From Geotalea sp. SG265 (lineage in GTDB: Bacteria; Desulfobacterota; Desulfuromonadia; Geobacterales; Geobacteraceae), in the NCBI RefSeq assembly GCF_022808985.1, contig NZ_JAKZFT010000016.1:1-64000 (forward strand): DNA of 64,000 nt. The letters are read 5' to 3'. A program made the position numbers and the translations under genes. Below the pieces are notes generated by a model. It was given only the letters and a program-made list of their open reading frames with translations, was not told where the DNA came from and made no database searches. Below are positions 53,261-61,327 of this stretch, piece by piece (the first letter of the stretch is position 1; every line of letters begins with the position of its first letter).

Positions 53261-54289
53261 ATGGCAGGATTCGGGAAATTGCAGGAGATGCTAGATGCCG
53301 CATTGAAGCAGGCGGGGGAAGAGAGCAGCATGCTCTTAGGTTCGACCCTTTCCGCAGGCGGTTCGGACATACTCAACACCAACCGCAAAAGCTATTTTGC
53401 CGACATGGAGGATGGCATCTTCGTCGTGGCGGTGGAATCCAAGGAGGAATATCCGGGGCGTTTCTACCTGATCTTCTCCCTGGGGGATGCCATCGTCATG
53501 AGCAGCGTCCTATTGGGAATCCCCGCTCCCCGTGTTTCCGAAAAACGCAGGCTGTGCATCATGGAGGCGGACGATATCGACGCCTTTGGTGAGATCGCCA
53601 ATCAGTTCATCGGTTCATTCAATTCCATTTTTCAGCCAAAACTGCCCCAGAAGGTGCACCTGAAGCTACTGCCGCCACCAAAGAAATACGTGCCCGAAGT
53701 AGACCTGATTTCCGATGAGGAGCCGCTTCCCGAGGGGGATTACCTGATGTACCGGGCACCCCTGGAGATCGAAGGGCAGGAGATGCACTACCTGGATATC
53801 ATGGTGCCTCCCGGTCTGGCCAATCTCTTCGATCCCCAGCCGGTGGAGGAATCGTCAGCAGCTCCGGCGGAAGCTGCCGCGACGGCAGGGGGGGATGTCG
53901 GCGCAGGAGATTCCCCCCATTCCCCATCCATCCTCATCCTCTGCGAAGATGACGGCGAGCGGCAGACGGTAAGGGAATATCTGGCTGCAACCGGCCTGGA
54001 ACTGGTCGATGCCCGGCTCGGGGCGGATCTCCATGATCTGCTCAAGGAAAAGGAAGTGAGGATGGCGGTAATCGAGGTGAACGAGACGGGAGAGCGGGAC
54101 CTGGCCGTATGCAACAAGGTCTGTGCCCAGAGCAGCAAGACTTCCCTTCCCATCATCGTATGTGCCGGGCAGTGGACCCGGACCGCCGTGCTCAAGGCCC
54201 TCACCTACGGGGCAAGCGACATCCTCGTGAAACCGTTCGATGCCGAGGAGCTCATGGCAAAGGTGCAGAAATACCTGCATGCGGCGTGA
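53261..54289 (+). CDS. CheC-like protein fused to a degenerate receiver domain
   Basis: The 342-residue protein has a CheC/FliY-like N-terminal part (about 1-190) with AFGEIANQFIGSF (residues 108-120, Glu111 and Asn114 in the E-x2-N spacing), an alanine-rich linker (about 195-220) and a receiver domain (about 222-342). The receiver keeps the acidic pocket (CEDD, 228-231) and the conserved lysine (LVKPF, Lys324), but the phospho-accepting position is Glu272 (AVIEVN) and the switch Thr/Ser is Cys301. It therefore looks locked in a phosphate-mimicking state or is used for binding only. It begins 11 bp after the CheX gene at the ATG at 53261. Confidence 0.75.
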   Translation: MAGFGKLQEMLDAALKQAGEESSMLLGSTLSAGGSDILNTNRKSYFADMEDGIFVVAVESKEEYPGRFYLIFSLGDAIVMSSVLLGIPAPRVSEKRRLCIMEADDIDAFGEIANQFIGSFNSIFQPKLPQKVHLKLLPPPKKYVPEVDLISDEEPLPEGDYLMYRAPLEIEGQEMHYLDIMVPPGLANLFDPQPVEESSAAPAEAAATAGGDVGAGDSPHSPSILILCEDDGERQTVREYLAATGLELVDARLGADLHDLLKEKEVRMAVIEVNETGERDLAVCNKVCAQSSKTSLPIIVCAGQWTRTAVLKALTYGASDILVKPFDAEELMAKVQKYLHAA

Positions 54290-54463
54290 AAGGCGTCAAG
54301 AAATCCCTGCTGTCGTAGTTTTTTTTGACCTCCTGTCCCAAATCCATCATCTGGAGCCCTTCCCGTTCTGCTGCAGGCAAGCGTCCGGCAGCCTGTCCGC
54401 GGACGGCATGCCTTTTGCCAGTGTTGGCTGTCATTCATTCTTCCCAGCCGGGTAACCTTGCCG

Positions 54464-56599
54464 ATGAAACGAGCCGGTCCCTTCGAACATATTCCTCTTT
54501 CTCTCTTTTGCCGCTTCCTGGCCGCAGCAGGCGTTGGCCTGATCCTTTTTTGCCTGATGAATCCAACTGATGCAGCTGCCAGGGACCTTGCCCGCCTGCA
54601 GCGGGTGGAGGTCCGGCAGCAGACCGCCTCGACCCGCATCGATCTGAAGCTGGACCGGGAAGTTGCCTGGAGGGTGCTGCAAACAGGCAGCGGGCTCCGA
54701 CTGACCCTCAAGGATACCGACTGTCCTCTCTACAGAAGGCTTACGAGGTATGGCGATGTTCATGTCGTCGGCATCCGCTTTTTACAGCGGGGCAGTGATC
54801 TGCAGGTCGTAATCGGCACCAGGGAAGCAGCCCCTTCCCTGCGGGTCATTGGGCCGGCGGCGGGCATCCTTACCGTAACCGTGGGCAGAGGGAGAAGCCA
54901 GGCGGCACCGGAGATCGCCCCGGGGCGGGAGCCGATACTGGCGGGGGCGGCTAGGGTGGTTGCCGACTTCGATCCACCCCTGAATGCCGTGATTCCTTTT
55001 GTCCCGACCGATGCGGGGCAGCTGCAGAAGGTGGCCGTTGACGGGGAGGTGAGGCTTTTTCAGCGGGGAGAGAGCTTTCTCTACAAGGAAATGGGGGCCG
55101 AGGCCGCGGAAATCTTTGCCTGGTTTACCGGCAGGGAAACGCCGCTGCGCCCTCTCGCCTGGTATCGCCAGGGGGAGGCCCTGTACCTCCTGGGCAAGTA
55201 TGACGACGCCCTCAAGGCCTTCCGCGAAGGGGAGCGGCGCTGGCCCGCCTACCTGATTCTTAATCCGGCCACTGCCTTTTATTTTGCCGACACCGTTGCC
55301 CGGACGGGTGATCCGGACGGCGGCCGCAAGATGCTCGCCGGCCTCATTGCCCGCCTGGCTGACAAAACCTACGCACCCCTGCTCCTTGACCGGTTAGCGG
55401 ATGTCCTGGCCCGGAAGGGGCGGGAAAAAGAGGCCCTGGCCATCTATCGGACAGTTGTCGAACATTTTCCGAGAACCGAGGCTGCCGTCCATGCCCAGTT
55501 GAAGCTGGCCGACCGGCGGCTCTTCAGCCTCACCCCGGATACCTATCTGCCGCTGGCCGACCAGTACCGCGCCATATACTGCACCGCCGGTGAAGTATCC
55601 CTGCGCGACGATAGCGCCTTCAAGGGGGCACTGACCGAATCCCTCTATGGAAAGCCTGCTGCGGCGCTGGCCGCGATGATCCAATATGAGAAGCAGTATC
55701 CCCAGGGAATTTTCGTTGCCATCGCCCGGAGCATTCACCAGGAGCTGCTGCTGCTGGTCTACCGTGAGCTGTACCAGGCCGGGGATAATGGAGGGCTGAT
55801 CGCCATTGCCCAACAGAACCTGGACTATCTGGCCCGCTGTTTCTCCGACGAGATCTTTGCCCACCGGCTTGCCGCAGCCTTCTCTGCCACAGGACGGCCG
55901 GCGGGAAAGGTGGAGCTCTTCAATCAGCTTGTGGATCGCGACTGGGCCGCCGCCGCGGCTCCGTTTCTCTACGGGGAAATTGTCGATACCTCTCTGGCCA
56001 TGGGGAATCCGGCCATGGCGGATCTGACCGCGGCCAATTTCCTGCGCCGGTTTCCCCGCCACCCCGATTGCCGACATATGCTGGAACACCGGGGGGAGAT
56101 CGCCTTTATGAAGAAGGATATGCCGGGGGCGGTGGCGGAGCTCTCCTGGCTGCTGAAGCCCCGGGAAGAAGCGGGCAGGCTGAGCAGTTACTATTACCTG
56201 GGCAAAGCGCTGACGGGGCAGAAGGATTATAAAAGGGGCGCCTGGGCGCTGGGCCGCTATGTGGAGGGACTCAGGCAGTCGAAGGTTTCCTCCCCCCTGG
56301 CCGGCGACGCCTATTTTACCCTTGGCGCCGCCCGCCGGGGGATGACCGACTACCGTGGTGCCATGGCTGCCTATGTTGCCGGTCTGGAAGAGGGGGGCAA
56401 AGGCATGAAGGAGCAGTTCCTCTGTGCCATGGGAGAAATGGCGCTGCAGATGAAGAATTACGGAGAGGCACGGGACCACTGGAGCAGGGTGCTCAAGGAA
56501 GGAACAGATCCGGTCTGGCGGCGCATGGCAGAACAGGGGCTCGGCGACCTGGAATGGAGGGAAAAAATAAAGGAACTGGAGGTTCAGTCAAATAAATGA
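54464..56599 (+). CDS. TPR protein with AMIN-like N-terminus at the head of the flagellar cluster
   Basis: The 711-residue protein has an N-terminal membrane or signal segment (about 12-32), a beta-rich AMIN-like domain (about 42-140, with RVEVRQQTASTRIDLKLD and LRLTLKDTDCPLY), and then many TPR-like helical pairs to the end. AMIN domains bind peptidoglycan-associated machines, so a periplasmic scaffold for the flagellum is plausible but unproven. The ATG at 54464 has only a weak ribosome-binding site; a TTG at 54458 is also possible. A sigma-54 promoter separates it from flgB, so it may be a separate transcription unit. Confidence 0.65.
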   Translation: MKRAGPFEHIPLSLFCRFLAAAGVGLILFCLMNPTDAAARDLARLQRVEVRQQTASTRIDLKLDREVAWRVLQTGSGLRLTLKDTDCPLYRRLTRYGDVHVVGIRFLQRGSDLQVVIGTREAAPSLRVIGPAAGILTVTVGRGRSQAAPEIAPGREPILAGAARVVADFDPPLNAVIPFVPTDAGQLQKVAVDGEVRLFQRGESFLYKEMGAEAAEIFAWFTGRETPLRPLAWYRQGEALYLLGKYDDALKAFREGERRWPAYLILNPATAFYFADTVARTGDPDGGRKMLAGLIARLADKTYAPLLLDRLADVLARKGREKEALAIYRTVVEHFPRTEAAVHAQLKLADRRLFSLTPDTYLPLADQYRAIYCTAGEVSLRDDSAFKGALTESLYGKPAAALAAMIQYEKQYPQGIFVAIARSIHQELLLLVYRELYQAGDNGGLIAIAQQNLDYLARCFSDEIFAHRLAAAFSATGRPAGKVELFNQLVDRDWAAAAAPFLYGEIVDTSLAMGNPAMADLTAANFLRRFPRHPDCRHMLEHRGEIAFMKKDMPGAVAELSWLLKPREEAGRLSSYYYLGKALTGQKDYKRGAWALGRYVEGLRQSKVSSPLAGDAYFTLGAARRGMTDYRGAMAAYVAGLEEGGKGMKEQFLCAMGEMALQMKNYGEARDHWSRVLKEGTDPVWRRMAEQGLGDLEWREKIKELEVQSNK

Positions 56600-56683
56600 C
56601 ATGGGTCAAAAAGGAAAGGGGGCATTCCCATGCAGTGGCTTGGAAAGCTTCCGTAACTTCTTGAAATAATAGATAAATATGGC

Positions 56684-56699
56684 TGGTACGGGTTTTGCT
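56684..56699 (+). promoter_or_regulatory. Sigma-54 promoter of the flgB operon
   Basis: TGGTAC (56684-56689), five bases, then TTGCT (56695-56699) matches the sigma-54 consensus with correct GG/GC spacing. The predicted start near 56710 lies just before the AAGGAGGG ribosome-binding site (56715-56722) and 17 nt before the flgB ATG. Confidence 0.75.
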
Positions 56700-56726
56700 C
56701 GAAGAGCTCTCGGGAAGGAGGGTGTC

Positions 56727-57149
56727 ATGCCGGTAAAAGGTATATTTGGTTCCACCGTGGATATTCTGGGCAAGACCCTGGATTTGCGGGCAAAAAATCA
56801 TAACCACATTGCGGCCAATATCGCCAATGCGGAAACTCCCGGTTACATGCCGACCCGCCTCTCCTTTGAGGCCGAGCTTAAGGATGCGGTCAACGGTAAA
56901 GGGGTCGGCAGGGGAGCCCTGACCAATCCGCGGCACATACCTTTCAAAGGTAAGGGGGGATCGGTGGAAGAGGTGAAAGGGACGGTGGTTGAAACCCCGG
57001 CCCAATCGGTGGGGGTGGACAACAATGCCGTGGAACTTGAAAACGAAATGGGCAAGATGTCCGAAAACCAGATCATGTTTAACGCCACCGTGCAGCTTCT
57101 GGGCAAAAAATTCGAAGGACTCAAGTATGCCATAAAAGGGGGTAACTGA
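56727..57149 (+). CDS. flgB: Flagellar basal-body rod protein FlgB
   Basis: FlgB is part of the proximal rod. The 140-residue protein has the rod-family motif HIAANIANAETPGYMP near residue 30 and the C-terminal helix MSENQIMFNATVQLLGKKFEGLKYAI. The ATG at 56727 is chosen because AAGGAGGG precedes it and the sequence from there matches the family. It starts the flgB-flgC-fliE-fliF-fliG-fliH-fliI-fliJ run and its stop overlaps flgC (TGATG). Confidence 0.96.
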   Translation: MPVKGIFGSTVDILGKTLDLRAKNHNHIAANIANAETPGYMPTRLSFEAELKDAVNGKGVGRGALTNPRHIPFKGKGGSVEEVKGTVVETPAQSVGVDNNAVELENEMGKMSENQIMFNATVQLLGKKFEGLKYAIKGGN

Positions 57150-57589
57150 TGGATTTTTTCACCTCTATGGATATCAGCGCTTCGGCTCTTACCGCCGAAC
57201 GGACGCGCATGAACCTCATCTCCAGCAATCTCGCCAATGCCAATTCCACCAGGACTGCCGAAGGTGGGCCATACAAGCGCAAAGATGCCGTCTTTGCCGC
57301 CGAACCGGTTGCCGAGCCGTTCAAATCGGTGTTGCAGAAGGCAGGGGGGGGCGCCCAACCGAAACAGGTCGGGGTGGTGCAGATCACCGAGGACCAGACA
57401 CCGCCGCGGATGCAGTACGATCCCACCCATCCCGATGCCGATGCCCGGGGTTACGTGGCGCTTCCCAATATCAATGTTGTCGAGGAAATGGCCGACATGA
57501 TTGCCGCTACCCGTACTTACGAGGCAAACGTCACCGCTGCCCGGGCAGCGATGGGCATGGCGATGAAAACCCTTGAAATAAGCCGCTGA
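57149..57589 (+). CDS. flgC: Flagellar basal-body rod protein FlgC
   Basis: The 146-residue rod protein has LISSNLANANSTRTAEGGPYKRKD near residue 30 and the C-terminal VALPNINVVEEMADMIAATRTYEANV typical of FlgC. It is translationally coupled to flgB and followed after 56 bp by fliE. Confidence 0.97.
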   Translation: MDFFTSMDISASALTAERTRMNLISSNLANANSTRTAEGGPYKRKDAVFAAEPVAEPFKSVLQKAGGGAQPKQVGVVQITEDQTPPRMQYDPTHPDADARGYVALPNINVVEEMADMIAATRTYEANVTAARAAMGMAMKTLEISR

Positions 57590-57645
57590 CAATTGAGCCG
57601 TCACGCCCGCGCGTGGCGATGTTGAAGTGATTTCGGGAGGAAACG

Positions 57646-57954
57646 ATGGTCATTAAAGCGATCGAGGGCGGAACGGGTATAGGGCAGGCCTTTCCTGCAC
57701 CGGCGGCAAAGGAAAAAGCAGGTGCCGCGCCGGTGGAAAGCTTCAGTACGTTTCTCGGGGAGATGGTCGGCAAGGTGAACGACCTGCAGCAGACGGCGGA
57801 TAAGTCCATCCAGAGCCTGGCCACGGGCGAATCCCAGGGACTGCACGAGGTGATGCTCGCCGTGGAGAAGGCGAGCATTTCCTTCCAGTTTCTTACCCAG
57901 GTGCGTAACAAGGCGGTGGAGGCCTACCAGGAGATCATGAGGATGCCTGTCTAG
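57646..57954 (+). CDS. fliE: Flagellar hook-basal body protein FliE
   Basis: FliE joins the MS ring to the rod. The 102-residue protein has FSTFLGEMVGKVNDLQQTADKS, GESQGLHEVMLAVEKASISFQFLTQVRNKAVEAYQEIMRM, which fits the family. GGGAGG precedes the ATG. fliF starts 23 bp downstream. Confidence 0.95.
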   Translation: MVIKAIEGGTGIGQAFPAPAAKEKAGAAPVESFSTFLGEMVGKVNDLQQTADKSIQSLATGESQGLHEVMLAVEKASISFQFLTQVRNKAVEAYQEIMRMPV

Positions 57955-57977
57955 CAGGCTGCTGATACGGAGACTGT

Positions 57978-59549
57978 ATGCCGGAAGGTTTGAAAAAACT
58001 GTTCGATCCTTTTCTCTCGCTCCCCACCTCCAAGCGCCTTGTCGTGGCCGGAGTTGCTGCGTGCTCCCTTCTGGCCTTTGCTGCACTTATATTTGTCGCC
58101 AACCGGACCGACTACCGCCCGCTCTTTGCCAATCTTACCGCCGAAGATGCGGGTGATATCGTCAAGAAGCTCAAGGAACAGAAGGTAGCCTATCAGATTT
58201 CCCCCGACGGCAAGGCGATCCTCGTCCCGTCGGACAAGGTCTACGAGCTGCGGCTTTCCCTGGCGGGGGAAGGCCTGCCCCAAGGGGGGGGGATCGGCTT
58301 CGAGATCTTCGACCGGAAGAATTTCGGCATGACCGAATTCGTCCAGAAATTGAATTACCAGCGTGCCCTGCAGGGGGAACTCTCCCGGACCATCTCTCAA
58401 CTGGCGGGGGTGGAACAGGCGAGGGTCCATTTGGTCATTCCCGAGAAATCCCTTTTCAAGGACAGTGAAAAGCCCCCGACCGCCTCGGTAGTGCTGAAAA
58501 TGAAAGCGAACCGCACCCTGCGTGAGAACGAGGTCCAAGGGGTGGCGCACCTGGTATCCTCTGCCATCGAGGGGATGGATACGGAGAATGTCACCGTTCT
58601 CGACAGCCGCGGCAAGGTCCTCTCCAGGACCGGCCCTTCCGATGCCACCGGCAAGCTGACCAGCACCATGCAGGAGACCCAGCGCAATTACGAAAAGAAT
58701 CTCGAAGACCGGCTGCAATCCCTCTTGGACAAGGTGGTCGGGAGCGGCAGGTCTGTGGCCCGGGTTTCAGCCACCTTCGATTTCAAGCAGGTGGAGAAAT
58801 ACGAGGAGAAGTATGACCCGGAAACGGCAGCGGTGCGCAGCGAGCAGCGCAGCGAGGAGAAGGCCAATGCAGCAAATATGGCTGCGGGCATTCCCGGCGT
58901 CCAGTCGAATATGGGAAGAACAGCCCCTGCTGCGGGTACCACCGGCGGCGGTTCCAAGAGCGATGAAACGCTCAATTACGAGGTCAGCCGCACCACCGCC
59001 CGCATCATTGAGCCGGTGGGGAGCCTGACCAAGGTTTCGGTGGCCATTCTCGTGGACGGCAAATATGAAGTCCCGGCAACGGCAAAGGGGGGGGCGCCCA
59101 AGGCCAAGTACCAGCCCCGCACCCCCGATGAACTGCAGAAGATCGAATCCCTGGTGAAAAGTTCCGTCGGTTTTAACGCCGAGCGGGGGGATCAGGTGAC
59201 AGTCGCCAACATTCCCTTCCAGGATACGGGGGAGGCGGGAGCCGGTGATGAAGGCTGGTGGAATGCGCCGGTAGTCATGACGCTGCTGAAGAATCTGCTT
59301 ATTGCCGCCGGTTTCATGGCCATCATTTTCTTCGTCATCAAGCCGCTGATGCGGATGCTGCCCCATAAGCCCGTTTCCTTCCAGCCCATCGCTCAGGAAA
59401 CCGAGGAGATGATGCAGCTTACCGAGGCCCACAAGCAAGAGATGGCCATACAGGCCATGAACCAGCTCGAACTGATCGAGAAGGTCAAGCAGGACCCCTA
59501 CCAGGTTGCCCAGATACTCCAGAACTGGCTGGCTCACAAAGAGCAGTAG
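57978..59549 (+). CDS. fliF: Flagellar MS-ring protein FliF
   Basis: FliF forms the membrane-supramembrane ring. The 523-residue protein has two membrane helices (about 20-40 and 430-450), the YRPLFANLTAEDAGDIVKKL ring-building motif, VARVSATFDFKQVEKYEEKYDPE, and a cytoplasmic C-terminal tail that contacts FliG (PYQVAQILQNWL). Length is normal. Confidence 0.96.
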   Translation: MPEGLKKLFDPFLSLPTSKRLVVAGVAACSLLAFAALIFVANRTDYRPLFANLTAEDAGDIVKKLKEQKVAYQISPDGKAILVPSDKVYELRLSLAGEGLPQGGGIGFEIFDRKNFGMTEFVQKLNYQRALQGELSRTISQLAGVEQARVHLVIPEKSLFKDSEKPPTASVVLKMKANRTLRENEVQGVAHLVSSAIEGMDTENVTVLDSRGKVLSRTGPSDATGKLTSTMQETQRNYEKNLEDRLQSLLDKVVGSGRSVARVSATFDFKQVEKYEEKYDPETAAVRSEQRSEEKANAANMAAGIPGVQSNMGRTAPAAGTTGGGSKSDETLNYEVSRTTARIIEPVGSLTKVSVAILVDGKYEVPATAKGGAPKAKYQPRTPDELQKIESLVKSSVGFNAERGDQVTVANIPFQDTGEAGAGDEGWWNAPVVMTLLKNLLIAAGFMAIIFFVIKPLMRMLPHKPVSFQPIAQETEEMMQLTEAHKQEMAIQAMNQLELIEKVKQDPYQVAQILQNWLAHKEQ

Positions 59550-59562
59550 TTGAGGATGTTTA

Positions 59563-60555
59563 ATGAACGGATCAGATAAAGCGGCCATCCTGCTCCTCTA
59601 CCTTGGCCCGGATGCCACGAGCAAGGTCTTTGAGCACATGGACGACGTGGACATAAAGAAGATCAGCCAGAGCATGGCCCGGCTCGGACATGTGCCGCGC
59701 GATGTAATCCAGGGGGTGGTGACGGAATTCACCGATATCACCAATCCTGAAACCGGCTTTTTCTCCCAGGGGGAGGAGTTCGTCAAGAAGATCCTGGAAA
59801 AGGCGCTGGGGCCCCAGAAGGCGGAAAGCCTCCTCCAGGAGCTACGCACATCCAGCATCGGGGACATGGTGGATATTCTAGCCACCATGGATTCAAAAAC
59901 CATCGCCAATTTCTTCTCCCAGGAGCACCCCCAGACCATCGCCGTCATCCTGGCCAAACTCAAGCCGAAGCAGACCAGTGAGATCATAGGCCTCCTGCCC
60001 CAGGAACTGCAGGCCGAAGTGGTCATCCGCATCGCCGAGGTCGATCAGGTCTCGCCGGAAATCCTCGCTGAAATCGATGAGGTGATCCGCAAGGAGTTGA
60101 CAGCCCTTGGCGGCGTGCAGCGCTTCAAGGTAGGAGGTGTGGAAAAGGTGGTGGACATGTTCTCCTACCTGGACCGGAGCAAGGAGAAAAAGATCCTCGA
60201 CCGGCTCGACGCCCTGAATCCCCCGCTGGCCGAGGTGATCCGCAAACATCTCTTCACCTTCGAGGACATTTTCAAGCTGGAGGACCGGGCGATCCAGTCG
60301 ATCATGCGGGAGGTCAGCAACGATACCCTGACCCTGGCCATGAAAACCTCGCCCGACGACGTCAAGGAGAAGATCTTCCGCAACATCTCCTCCCGGGCCG
60401 CCGAGATGATCAAGGAGGACCTGGAGGTGATGGGGCCGGTCCGGCTTTCAGACGTGGAAAAGGCCCAGTCGGAGATCATCAAGGTCGTGCGGAAGATGGA
60501 GGAGGATGGCAAGGTGGTCATTGCCGGCCGCGGAGGAGACGATGTCCTCGTCTAG
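59563..60555 (+). CDS. fliG: Flagellar motor switch protein FliG
   Basis: FliG couples stator rotation to the C ring. The 330-residue protein has the N-terminal helix (KAAILLLYLGPDATSKVFEHMD), the middle EHPQTIAVILAKLKP motif, and the C-terminal charged torque region around MREVSNDTLTLAMKTSPDDVKEKIFRNISSRAAEMI. Gene fliH begins 14 bp before its stop. Confidence 0.97.
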   Translation: MNGSDKAAILLLYLGPDATSKVFEHMDDVDIKKISQSMARLGHVPRDVIQGVVTEFTDITNPETGFFSQGEEFVKKILEKALGPQKAESLLQELRTSSIGDMVDILATMDSKTIANFFSQEHPQTIAVILAKLKPKQTSEIIGLLPQELQAEVVIRIAEVDQVSPEILAEIDEVIRKELTALGGVQRFKVGGVEKVVDMFSYLDRSKEKKILDRLDALNPPLAEVIRKHLFTFEDIFKLEDRAIQSIMREVSNDTLTLAMKTSPDDVKEKIFRNISSRAAEMIKEDLEVMGPVRLSDVEKAQSEIIKVVRKMEEDGKVVIAGRGGDDVLV

Positions 60556-61327
60556 GATCATCAAGTCCCCCGGCAGCAATGCAGATTTCATTGGGTTTCG
60601 ATTCCGGGACCTTAAGAATGATGCCGTGCAACCTGCCGCGCCGGGACATGGGGCCGAATTCACCCCGGTCATGCCCGGAAGCCCGGCTGTGGTGGATGCG
60701 GAGGAGCCTGCGGCAATCCCCGAGGAGGATGCAGTTGCTCCCCTGCAAGATCAAATCGTCGCAGGCATTTCCGAGGAGGAGGCTGTCCGGCGGGAACAGA
60801 CAGCATATAACGAAGGGTTGCGCGAAGGAAAACAACAGGCGGAGGAATCCCTGTCCCAGGTGAGCGAGGCTCTGGCCAAGGCACTGCTCAGCACCGGTGG
60901 GCTGAGACAGAAGGTGATGCAGGAGAGCGAAGAAGACCTGCTCAAGCTGGCCATCGTCATCGCCCGTAAAATCATTCTTCAGGAAGTCTCCACCGACCGC
61001 AGGATTCTGGTCAATATCGTCAAGTCGGCTGTCAGCAACGTCTCGGAAGGGGATGAGGTGGTGGTCAAGCTCAGCCCCTCCGACTACGAAATCGTTGCCG
61101 ACCGCAGGGAATTCCTGCCCCAGCCTGCCGAAAAACGAAGGATCACTTTAAAGGCCGATGAAGCCATACCGGGCGGGGGGTGCCTTGTGGAAACCTCCAT
61201 GGGAGCCATCGATGCCCGGATAGAGGCACAACTGGACGAGATCTTCCGCCGCTTCATGGAAGACCGCAGCCTCATAGCAGTCGATGCCGACGTGGCGGAA
61301 ACGGGAGAAGAGAGCGATGCTGGCTGA
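60542..61327 (+). CDS. fliH: Flagellar assembly protein FliH
   Basis: FliH regulates the export ATPase FliI and tethers it to the C ring. The 261-residue protein has a Pro/Ala-rich N-terminus, a glycine- and glutamate-rich helical part with AYNEGLREGKQQAEES, and the C-terminal domain DLLKLAIVIARKIILQEVSTDRRILVNIVKSAVSNV plus LVETSMGAIDARIEAQLDEI. The ATG at 60542 lies within fliG and is chosen because the family's N-terminus starts there. It overlaps the fliI start by 11 bp. Confidence 0.9.
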   Translation: MSSSRIIKSPGSNADFIGFRFRDLKNDAVQPAAPGHGAEFTPVMPGSPAVVDAEEPAAIPEEDAVAPLQDQIVAGISEEEAVRREQTAYNEGLREGKQQAEESLSQVSEALAKALLSTGGLRQKVMQESEEDLLKLAIVIARKIILQEVSTDRRILVNIVKSAVSNVSEGDEVVVKLSPSDYEIVADRREFLPQPAEKRRITLKADEAIPGGGCLVETSMGAIDARIEAQLDEIFRRFMEDRSLIAVDADVAETGEESDAG

